A stretch of DNA of 64,000 bases from Saprolegnia diclina VS20 (Eukaryota; Oomycota; Saprolegniomycetes; Saprolegniales; Saprolegniaceae), in assembly GCF_000281045.1 (NCBI RefSeq), contig NW_008246073.1, positions 187,495 to 251,494 on the forward strand, given 5' to 3'. A program made the translations under genes and the position numbers. Positions 43,836-53,496 of this stretch are shown here, one piece after another; within the stretch, counting starts at the first letter, position 1; each line of letters begins with the position of its first letter. Under the pieces are notes generated by a model. The model saw only the letters and a program-made list of their open reading frames with translations. It was not told where the DNA came from and ran no database searches.

Positions 43836-46004
43836 GATCTATCTATTCATCGATCAATCTATGTCAACGAGAACGACCATACTGACCCGTCTTGTCGAGT
43901 AGCTCTGCGCCAAGTACGGTGTTCAAAAGATGGAGACAGTCGGCAAGACGTACATGGCCTGCGCGGGGCTCCAGGAAGCGTCGGCGTCGTTTCCCGTCGC
44001 GCCTGCGATCCGGGCCGCGTGCATGGCGCGCGACATGCTGCGCCTCCTCTCCACGTGCAAGACAGCAACAGGTCACAGCATCAAGCTTCGCATTGGTCTC
44101 CACTCGGGCCGCGTTCTGAGTGGTCTTGTTGGGCGCAAGAAGCAGCAATTCTCGCTCTTTGGCGATACCGTCAACACGGCGTCGCGCATGCAGAGCACCG
44201 GGGCGCCGGGTCACATCCAGCTCTCGAGTGCGACGCACCACAAGCTCCTCAAGGACTTTGCCTTTTCGTCACCGAGCCGCGTGCTCGTCAAAGGCAAGGG
44301 CGAAATGGAGACGTTCCTCCTCGGGCCGCCGATCAGCGACCGCGCCCGGTCGTGGGCCGAGCGGCCGGGCTCTGTCGCGTCACGCAGCCACGGCCTTCGG
44401 CGCCCCGAGCCGGTGTCGAGCATCGATGCCGGCATTTACGATGAAATGGCCGCGGAATTGCACCCGTTGTGGCTCTACTTTTACGATTACGAGATGGAGG
44501 CGACGTACGCCAAGGCCACCACCGGTATGCGCGAAGAAGCCACGTCTCGCTGCCTCTATGCGCTCGGCGTCTACCTCCTCTTCTCGATCTTTCGAGACGC
44601 ATCCCAAGGCGCGCTCGTGGGTGTTTACGGTCGTCTCTGGCTTCTCTTGGCACCACGGATGGTCGTCCTCATGCTCTTTGCGCTGAGTTTGCTGTTTGTG
44701 CCGTTCATGGCACAGCACGGCCTCGTGCCAACGTCGTGTCTCTGCCTTCTCGCGCTCGGGACGTTGCACGTCGTAGAGATTGCTCAGCGCGTCGCCACTG
44801 CCGATGCGTTTGCATGGCTCGCCCTCGACGTGGTCTTTGTCATGTTTGTCGTAAGCAGTGGCGGCGCGGTCCGGTACGCGTCGTCGATCGGCTTCAACGC
44901 GCTCGCGTGGGGGGGTATGGTGCCCATCACGATTGTCATGGGACTCTCGTCCGACGGCGGCTACGACACGTTGATCAACCCGGTGGTGCTCGTCTCGTTC
45001 ACAGCGATCGCCAACGTTGTCGTGTGCCGCGGCCTCGACTTCTTTACGCGCCGCAAGGTGTGGCTCGAGACGCAGACCAATATTCAAACGCGGACCGCGG
45101 ACCGCCTCTTGTACCAGCGGTTGCCCGAAGAAGTCGTCCAGCGCATGAAGCAAGGCGAGCTGGTTTGCGATGAATACCGCCTTGTGGGCATTCTCTACTC
45201 GGACATCAAGGGCTTCACGACACTCGCAGCGCGCACCGCCCCCGAAGACGTGATCCAGCTCCTCGACTCGCTCTTTGCCGCCTTTGACGTGCTCACAGAA
45301 AAGCACGGCGTCTTCAAGCTCCAGACGATCGGAGACGCCTACGTCATTGTCTCGGGCTTGCCCTTTATTGACATGAGTTTGACTGAAGAGAGCTTGCCAC
45401 CGAGTGCGACGCCGACGCCGCACCGGCGCATGTCGGCGCGCATGCAAGCCCACCGGGTCGCACAGCAGCTCGCATCGCTGCGCCGGAACAACGTGCATCT
45501 CAAGAAGCCGTGTCTGCACGTTCATCAGCACATTCGCAACCTCTTGCACATGGCGTTCGACATGCACAAGGAAGTCGCCAAGGTATGTCTTCAATCGAGT
45601 AGACAAGTTGTCGATTTTGCAACTAGATTCGCGATCCCGTGACCAACGAGCCGCTGCAAATGCGCATTGGCGTGCATCTTGGCAACCTCATTGGCGGCGT
45701 CATTGGCGACACCACGTTACGCTACGACATGTGGGGCTTGGATGCGATGCTGGCCAACACGCTTGAAAGCAACGGAGTCCCCGGGGGCGTCGTCGTCAGC
45801 GACGCTGTCAAGCGCGTGATCGACGAAGCCGGCGACGACTTTACCTGCGCCCACTACACCACGCTCGACGGCGGAATCGATGTCTACACGGTCGCTTGCC
45901 AAGAGGCAACAGAGGGCCGCGTGCGACGGCTGTCGTCGACAAGCCCCAAAAAGGGCATGCTCACGTCGGGCGTCGGGTCACCGTCCAAGCTCCGGAAACG
46001 CTAG
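39305..46004 (+). CDS. P4-ATPase-guanylyl cyclase fusion protein
   Basis: Predicted lipid-flippase-like ATPase fused to a two-domain class III cyclase that should make cGMP. Eight exons (39305-40300, 40353-40430, 40481-40642, 40690-41032, 41076-41906, 41949-43786, 43903-45582, 45627-46004) give 2,101 residues. The ATPase half has a DGES actuator motif (P4 norm DGET), [12 protein letters not shown] with the phosphorylated Asp at 387, YCKGAD, and [19 protein letters not shown]. Six membrane helices then precede C1 ([14 protein letters not shown]), and six more precede C2 ([14 protein letters not shown]). C1 keeps the N-x3-R pair ([12 protein letters not shown]) and a guanine-type Glu (KMETVG) but has Lys for the second metal Asp. 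C2 keeps both Asps (SDIKGF, TIGDAY) but lacks N and R ([10 protein letters not shown]). This is the mammalian adenylyl-cyclase layout with C1 and C2 swapped, as reported for Paramecium and Plasmodium. Intron 6 holds a tetranucleotide repeat. Confidence 0.93.
43788..43845. repeat. (TATC)n microsatellite inside an intron of the cyclase gene
   Basis: About a dozen TATC/ATCT units, with a few interruptions, fill the first half of intron 6 (43787-43902). The intron is 116 bp, more than twice the local norm. Its units read in frame as repeated Ser-Ile-Tyr-Leu before a stop. Confidence 0.9.
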
Positions 46005-46079
46005 TCGCGCAGGGATATTGAGGAAAGATTCATTTGATGTTGTATCATCCAGCTTGGGCGTGGGGAGGATCGTGCGATC

Positions 46080-48435
46080 CTAATCGTCCGACCAGTCGGA
46101 CGCTTCCGACATGGAGAGAGAGTCTTGCCGGTCGCGGAGGCCACGAATGTTCTAGCCATGTAGACATGAGGCATGGCATTTCGAGTATAGAAGATCGTAC
46201 CGCGTCCATGGTCGCAGCCGACTAGATAGTTACAGATACAAAGTGAGTATGATGGATGCTGCGAGTCGATTTGAGGACGTACCGACTTGGGCGGGTCGGG
46301 CTGCTTGATGGGCTCCACCACGGGCTTGGGCTTGACCGGCTCGTCCTTCTTGGTTGCGTTCTTCTCTTGGATCGCCTTGATGCGCGCGAGTGCGTCATCT
46401 TTCTACGACATGTCGCAGGTGAGATATCATTTTGTAGGCGTGCATACGTCATCGCCGAAATTGGACGCCTTGTCGTCGAACCGCTCGTCGTCACTGCCGT
46501 CTTCCGACATGGCAACGGTTGGTAGCTTGCGGGTGCCAGGGTAGTCGGCCATGGGCGGCGGCGGCGGTTGCTGCTGCTGCGGCGGCGTCGGGACTTCCTG
46601 CGCTTTGAGCACCGTGACCTTTTTGAATTGGTCCCGGTCCCGCGAGTTTTCTTCCTTGTCGCCTTTGCCGCTCCATGCATTTTTGAGCCGAGTGAGACGG
46701 TCCAGCACTTCTTGTGGTACGGTGGTCGGCGCCTTGGGTGGCTCGGGGGCGCCGCTGCGCCGCTCGGTCGCATCTGCCTACGCGCACAGTGAGCTTGCTC
46801 CACGTACGAGGACGCGGAGGAACCTTCTTGAGCTTGTTGAGGCTTGCGCTACGGATCGCGTCCATAAGACTTGCCCGGGGGTTGGCCGGCTCGGGCTCGA
46901 CCGGAGGTGGCGGTGGTGCATCGGGCTACACTCAACACCGTATTGGCACCAGGCTGTTGATATCACAATGTGTACCGAAGCCGGCATGTCCATCGGTGGC
47001 GGCGGCGGCGGGGCATCGTCGCCTGTCGGGGGCGGTGGCGGTGGTGGCATCGAACTGCCAATGGTTGGCTCTATTGAAAACACTCAGCACGCGTCATCAC
47101 CTTTGCTGCCTTGGTATGTACCCGGTGCATCGAATTTGAGGGACGGCGGTGGCGGAGGCGGCGGCGGCGTCATGTCCGATGGCCCGAGGGCCGTGGCACC
47201 TTCCACATGCCGCTCGATCGCGGTCGGGCCGGTGGCAAATTCAGGCAGCGTCGGGAGCTCAATCATGTTTTGCATCGACGGCGCAATCGACTGGATGCCC
47301 GACGTGTCGACTTGCACGTCGGTCGTGACGAGGCCCTTGAGCGGCAAGTCTGTTGGTAGCTTCTCGGAAAAGGCGGGCATCGAGCCCGGCTTGGGGCGGT
47401 AAATGTCGGTCGGCATGTTGCTGTAGTCGATGCCGGCGCCGCGGTTGATGACCGTGTCGGGCGCGGCCGCGAGTTGCTTCTTTTGCTCTTCTTCGCCTTC
47501 AAATTCCGTACCAAAGAGGTTGTCCACGAGCACATACTACAAATATTGGACAAGTTGTCCATCACGTAGCACTGTAGAGCGTACGTTTTGGTACGGCGTC
47601 TCGCTCGAGTTGAAGAGGAGGACGCCGCCGACGGTGGGCACTTGGCCTGGGAGCGAGCCGAGCCCTTCCTACACCCAATATGCGTATCGATCGACATTAA
47701 GAAGACCAGTGCGTACCTCCTTCATAATGTCTTCGGCCTTGCGCGTCGCCTTGAAGGTGTTGACACGTTCAAACAAATCGACGACCTCGGCCATGAGCTG
47801 CGCACGCTGCCCGGCCGTCGGCGGCTCCTACGCCACTGTGTCATGCACCATCGACAATCGGATGCAACGCACGGAGGGCAGGAAGTGCGTCGCTTCGAGC
47901 TCGGCCGTCAACGGCGGTGTCTCTTCGTATGGCTTGTCGCTGTACAGCCCCTTCATCGCCGGCAGCACTGGCATACAGCATGAGCGCCACTACCCAGATG
48001 AAGAGACATACCCTTGGGCGCCGGGTATTTGGCCGTTGAAAAGACCGTCGTGGCCTTGTTGGTCGTGCCACGCTCTACGTATCGATCCTGCCATACCTGC
48101 TCGCAGCTGGCGTGGCCTACCTGTGACGGCGTTGACTTTGGCCTGGCAGGCCGCGATTCTCTACACGCCCAGCATGAGCCACAAGGCCCTGACCATGGCC
48201 ACGTACAGCGTCGATCGCTTTGACGCGATCCTTCTCGGCTTGGACCTAGGCAGCGCACATGCATGAGCGGTGCTGGAGATGGTGCAGATGGGCGTACGCG
48301 CAGCGAGATGCGCTCAAAGACATCGGCGACGACAGTATCCAGGTGTATAAGCTGGCGCACGACGTCCTTGGCGACGAACGGCTTCTTGAGGTCCTCGAAG
48401 ACGCGCTCGACGCAGTAGACCTGCGCGCTCTGCAT
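46080..48435 (-). CDS. WASHC1: WASH complex subunit 1 (Arp2/3 activator)
   Basis: WASH1 drives Arp2/3 actin branching on endosomes. Fourteen exons (48435-48298, 48245-48207, 48160-48121, 48074-48012, 47967-47873, 47827-47717, 47668-47585, 47536-47122, 47070-46976, 46925-46824, 46777-46448, 46402-46283, 46221-46201, 46151-46080) give 574 residues. The WASH homology region reads RQLIHLDTVVADVFERIS, KATTVFSTAKYPAPK, PGQVPTVGGVLLFNSSETPY and VLVDNLFGTEFEG. A tubulin-binding-like middle includes IDYSNMPTDIYRPKPGSMP. Polyproline runs follow, then a WH2 (ASLMDAIRSASLNKLKK), a basic/acidic linker and a terminal acidic motif (MSEASDWSDD). All introns are 44-61 bp; one donor is GTTCC. The start at 48435 is the first ATG before VYCVERVFEDLKK; the frame is open a little further upstream. 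The 3' end lies 75 bp from that of the cyclase gene. Confidence 0.9.
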
Positions 48436-48666
48436 CTTGTCCGTGTCTGACGCCACGACGTTGGTCGCATCCGGATACCAAAGCCGGATACGGATCGCCC
48501 CACACTGCGCTGTCTAAACACACACCTCCTTACGGTTGCTACTGTGCGAAAAACCCAGCAACACGACCTGCACTCTTGGTCACACACATTCTTGTTCTCG
48601 GCAACAAGAGTTCAACGTGCAGCGGCAAGGCTTGTATTGTCCTTATGCAAGAGATACGACTGACAG

Positions 48667-49793
48667 CTAGTCGTCGTCCGACCATTCGGAAGCCTCGGAA
48701 AGCGACAGCGACGAGCCGCGTGTCAAATCGGGGCACCGCAGAATCGGCACCGGATAGAGTCGCAGTGGTGATCGGCTTCTCGCGACCACGGGGCTTCGAC
48801 GGTGTAGCTCCAAGCTACGACGACGGGTGCGCTAGTGAAAAGTCTGGTGAAAACGCCAGGCAAGTGGAGATACTTAGCGTACACTGCGCGTGCATTTCGG
48901 TACGCGCTTGCGAATTGCAGCGAGGAGCTCTGCGTGGGCCGCCTACAAGCAGCAAGTGAGGCATAAACGTGGCAAGGGGTCGGCGCACGGGGTGAAAGGT
49001 GGGTTGCGTGCGCTGGACAAGAAGAAAATCAAAGTCGACCACCGCCTTATCGTCATTGTCTTGGGTTCCATCGTCGTCGACCTGCGAGCATTAAATGAGC
49101 GACAATGTATGGAAATCGAGATTACCTCGTCGACAAGATCGCTCCAGTCACTCTCCACGTCGCTGTCCTCATCGTCCACGTCCTCGTCCGCACTCGCCCC
49201 GTGCACGTTGAAGCTTGTCTCTGCAGTCCAGTAATCCTAGCCATGACATATCATATCGCGTCGTCTTATGAATCTCGCTCGTACCGCGTATGTTGGCCGC
49301 GTTGGTCGAAACATTAACATTAAATCCCGAATCACGCTTTCTTGGATTGAACGTGGCGGTGGCAGGACCACCTAGAAACACCCGTATGACGCCTTGATAT
49401 CCAACGCTGATGGTTACGACCTTCTTCAAGCTGTCGCGATCAAAGCGAGCGATGTCTGCGAGGAGGCCGCCTTCGGGTTGCGCGCCCGAACACATGCTTG
49501 CCGCTGGACGACTCGACGATGCGTCGCCGACCTCCTCGATGCTTCCCACATCGTACAAGATGTCCGTGGTCGCAAATGTTGTTTGCAAACGTGAACGATC
49601 CACCAAATCATTTAGCCGATCGTAGATGCTCTCTTGGATGGAGCGTTGCGGCGGCACTGCAAGCACCTAGTCGAATCGCGGGTGTGATGCTTGATGCAAG
49701 GTTGTTTGTTCGTACCTGGGCAAGGCTGCCTTGATCAAAGTCAGCAATGGCCTTGCGCAGGGCTTTAGGCATAAGATGGTACGTTGGTTCCAT
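48667..49793 (-). CDS. small Arp2/3-activator-like protein with three WH2-like and two acidic segments
   Basis: Seven exons (49793-49716, 49666-49418, 49371-49285, 49236-49126, 49081-48989, 48942-48904, 48831-48667) give 273 residues. WH2-like actin-binding segments lie at residues about 9-27 (ALRKAIADFDQGSLAQV), 93-109 (LLADIARFDRDSLKKV) and 208-219 (AHAELLAAIRKR). The first two are each followed by a PPxRSIQES phrase, so they form a duplicated module. An internal acidic/Trp segment (DEDSDVESDWSDLVDE, residues 158-175) and a C-terminal one (SEASEWSDDD) resemble Arp2/3-binding acidic motifs. The terminal motif nearly matches that of the adjacent WASH1. No WH1, GBD or WASH homology domain is visible. 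It shares a 153-bp divergent promoter with the helicase gene. Exon 2's donor was placed to keep the repeat in register; a site three bases away also works. Confidence 0.72.
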
Positions 49794-49946
49794 GTTGGCA
49801 GCTTGCGTCAAATTTGATTGTGCAGATTGCGGGATTGTGGTCGCCTGACCGTATCTTTGCGTGTCTTTTCCGGATAAAGGCAAGTTGGGTGTTTTCCGAG
49901 CGATCATGGAATACCGTTATTTTCATCTTCGCGCCAGTCTGTTGCG
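49794..49946. promoter_or_regulatory. 153-bp divergent promoter region
   Basis: The start codons of the WH2-acidic gene (leftward) and the Hrq1-like helicase (rightward) are only 153 bp apart, so the 5' UTRs and promoters of both must lie here. No named motif was recognised. Confidence 0.5.
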
Positions 49947-52900
49947 ATGACCAAGAAGCGCAAACCCGCGCCACCGGTGGTGGATCCTGCGATGGCGCCC
50001 TGGCTCCAGCGCTTTACGCTTCTCGACAGCAGCTACTGCTTCCTCGCCAACAAGAAGGCGCTGACGTCGCTCAAGAACGTGCTCAATCTCGCCGCCCACC
50101 TCTCGGGGTCGTCCACGACGCTGCTCGAGAGCCACGTACGGCAAATGGCCTCCATTGGCGTCGTTCACGTCGTTACCAAGGCATCGGACAAGGTGATCGC
50201 CCAAGGTATTGCCCACTCATTTCACTAAATGTGCCTTATTTGCTTTTTCTTAGATGAGTTTAACCCAACCGAACCCCCCGAGACGGTTGAGATGGTCGAG
50301 TTCAAGGACGTACCCCACGCGAGCAAACGCGGGAGCACCAAACGCCTTGAACTGTTTACGGCAGCGCTCGCCGCCTTTGACGTGGCAATGAACCCTGTGC
50401 CCGAGTACACGCCACCCCCGAAGCGTGTCAAAGCAGTTCCGACCTGGGCCCATGAGGCGGCGACCGCAGAGACCGTGGATGCGTGGATCCAGGCACTGGT
50501 CACGAGCTCGTTCTACTCGGGCCAGCTCGTGCACGTCGAGCGGCTCCCGGCGCGTGCGGCGGCATACGGTCCCACGCCACTGGCTCAGATGCCATTGGCG
50601 CCGTCGCTCGTTGCGTCGCTGCACATTGAGAAGCTGTACGCCCACCAGGCCACCGGCATTGACGCGCTCTTGAACGGACACCACGTGGCGATCTCGACGT
50701 CGACGTCGAGCGGCAAGTCGATGGTTTACAACATCCCGGTCGCCAACAGTCTGTTGACCGAGGCGGTTTCCACCCACTTGTACCTCTTCCCGACCAAAGT
50801 AGGCATCTCGTCATCCATGGCACACGAGAGGAAGCTACATCGCTCTCTCTAGGCGCTCGCGCAAGACCAGATGCAGTCCCTCCGGTCGTTTCTCGTGCGC
50901 TGTGGCCTCCCGCCGTCCATTTGTGCCACCTACGTAGGTTGCAATTTGGCGAAAGACCCTAGCCCTAAGCGACACTCCAACGATAGGACGGTGACACGAC
51001 GCACCCGGAACGCACGGCGATTCGCAAGTCGGCGCGTGTCTTCTTGACCAACCCAGACATGCTGCACGTCACGATCCTTCCCCAGCACAAGACGTGGGCT
51101 TCAATCCTCACAAGCCTTCGGTATGTTGCACCTTAAAAATGGCCAAAAATGAAGTTGACACGCCTGGCTAGGTACATTGTGATCGACGAAAGCCACATGT
51201 ACCGCGGCCTCTTTGGCTCGCACGTGGCGTGGACTCTACGACGCCTTCGGCGGCTCTGTGCGCTGTACGGCAGCCGGCCCCAAGTCGTGTGCTGTTCGGC
51301 GTCGATCCACAACCCCGAAGAGCATTTCCGCTTTCTCGTGCCGCCCATAAACAGCGAGATGCCGGCTCGACCGCTCACGCTCGTGCCGCATTCCGCCGAC
51401 GGATCGCCGAGTGGACCCAAAGCTTTTCTCATCTGGAACCCGCTCGCCCACGACGACAGCGCACCCGACGCGTCCAACAGCGCCATCTTTCAAGCCGGCC
51501 AGATCCTCTCGGTCCTCGTGCAGAAGGGAGTGCATACGATTGCATTTTGCCGCGTATCGTCTTTATCACGCCCGGAGACGGCGACAGAGGTTCATAAGCT
51601 TGTGACTAGGGCCGCAAGCTGACCGAGCTCGTCCTGGACTATACGCATACGCAGCTGCGCAAGGCCAAGCAGTTTGCATTGGTACAGCGCGTCAAGGCGT
51701 ACCGCGGTGGCTACACGGCCGACGACAGGCGTGCGATCGAAGCCAACCTCTTTCGAGGCGACCTCCTCGGCGTCGTTGCCACGAATGCGCTTGAGCTTGG
51801 CATTGACATTGGGAATCTCGAATGCACCTTGCACATTGGCTTTCCGTCGTCGGTCTCGTCCTTGTGGCAGCAGGCCGGTCGCGCCGGGCGCAGCGGCAAG
51901 GTACCTTTTCGAACGCGTGAAAACCCGTCGAAAGTCAGCGGCGTAGGACTCGCTCGCGGTGCTTCTTGGCTTTAGCTCGCCGCTGGACCAATACTACCTC
52001 AAGACCAAGAAGCGTTGCGCGACGCTGTTTACAAAGGACTTTGAGTCGGCTGTGCTCGATCCGCTCAACCTCCACGTCATGGCCGCGCATCTCCAGTGCG
52101 CGAGCTTGGAAATGCACTTGTTCTCAACCAAGTGCGGTACCGAGACCATTGATCGGTACCCCTACCCCTACAAAACAACAGCGAGCATTTCTTAGATCGG
52201 TGTTTCCGCCCGAAGCCGACGCGGTGCTCGCCTCGCTCGTCGCCCGTGGTCGACTGCAGCGCCGCGACCAGTTTGGCTATCAAGTGCCGGCACTCCTTGC
52301 CGACGACGTCCGCACAACGACCAAGAACATTCGTCAAATGGGCGGTGACGACTACAGCGTAGGATCCTCGTTTCGCGCTCCGAGGAAGAAGCAGCACTCG
52401 CGGTGTAGGTGGTCGAAGGCGAGAAGGTGCTCGACACGCATCCGTCCGATAAGGTCTTCTTCACACTCTACCCGGGAGCCGTGTACCTCTTCCAAGGCCG
52501 CGAATACATCGTCACCAAGGTCGACACGGAGGCCAAGCTCGCGTTCGTCGTACGCTCAAACAAGCGACTCACTTACTACACGGCCGCGCGGGACTTTACC
52601 GATGTCAACGTCTCGCTGCCGTTCCCGCGCTCAGACCCGCCGTACCACCCAAGCGTGCACTTGGGGCGCGTCTCGGCCGCAACGCACGTCGTGGGCTGTC
52701 ATCGCATTGAGAAGCGGACGCAAATGAAGACGGGGCTCGTCGAGTTTTCGCTGCCGCCAATGGATGCGACGGGCCACGGCGTCTGGGTCGATGTGCCCGA
52801 AGCTCTTCTATCGCAGCTGCCGCGCGAGACACACCGACATGCGGTCCATGGGGTCAACCACCTCGTCCTCGCTGTGATCCCGCTCTTCGTGCTCATCGAC

Positions 52901-53296
52901 CCCAGTGACGTGCACACGGAGCACGCCAACTTCAACGAGACCCGCGCGCGGTATGTCGCTGCGAAAATATGAAGTAGAACGTGCGACTGGTGTAGGCCGA
53001 CGCGCGTGATCTTGTACGAGTCGCACGACGGCGGTGTCGGGATCGTGTCGCGGATTGCGCGCTGCCTCCCTGAGGTACGAATGGTTTGCTTCTTGACGGT
53101 TGGTAGAAGGGAGATGTGGTAGATCCTTGCGTGTGCCAAGGAGATCCTGGACGGGTGTGCGTGCGAGAAGGGGTGTCCGTCGTGCATTCAGTCGGCGACG
53201 TGCTCCGAGTACAATGGCGCGCTGGACAAAGCTTCGTCCAAGCTCATGCTCGACTTCCTTCATTCGATGCTCTCAGCGCACGACTCGCCAAAGTAA
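49947..53296 (+). CDS. Hrq1-type superfamily 2 helicase with C-terminal Cys cluster
   Basis: Homologue of fungal/plant Hrq1 and bacterial MrfA/YprA, 3'-5' DNA helicases linked to crosslink repair. Eleven exons (49947-50205, 50254-50798, 50853-50933, 50987-51120, 51172-51553, 51610-51900, 51947-52155, 52196-52358, 52409-52950, 52996-53074, 53123-53296) give 952 residues. Motifs are Walker A ([15 protein letters not shown]), [52 protein letters not shown] and [11 protein letters not shown]. The family-specific C terminus has [48 protein letters not shown], and the four-Cys cluster [16 protein letters not shown]. All catalytic residues look present. Introns are 40-56 bp. Confidence 0.92.
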
Positions 53297-53496
53297 CCAG
53301 ACTGGGGCGCGGTGACGACACAGTAAACTTCTTGAAAATGAGGCTATCTCGAAGGTGCCCCAGTGGGATCGATACTTTGCCATCCCGTACCCTTCCATTG
53401 GCCCATGATTTTATACCGGTAAGATTATCGTCATACTTGGTCTACAACCACCAAGAGCTGTCGCTGAGAGCAAACACCCGATATACACACTACTAG
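53297..53496. other. convergent spacer
   Basis: This 200-bp region lies between the stop codons of the helicase and the ZRSR2-like gene. Nothing else was recognised. Confidence 0.4.

Noticed and set aside
44380-45606. A 408-codon minus-strand frame
   Set aside because: It lies entirely antisense to the cyclase domains of the fusion gene and shows only charged low-complexity sequence.
52359-52408. Coding reading of intron 8 of the Hrq1 gene (a frame containing [11 protein letters not shown])
   Set aside because: It looks protein-like but ends in a stop before the next conserved segment. Removing it as a 50-bp intron joins [11 protein letters not shown] to VVEGEKVLD, as expected for the family.
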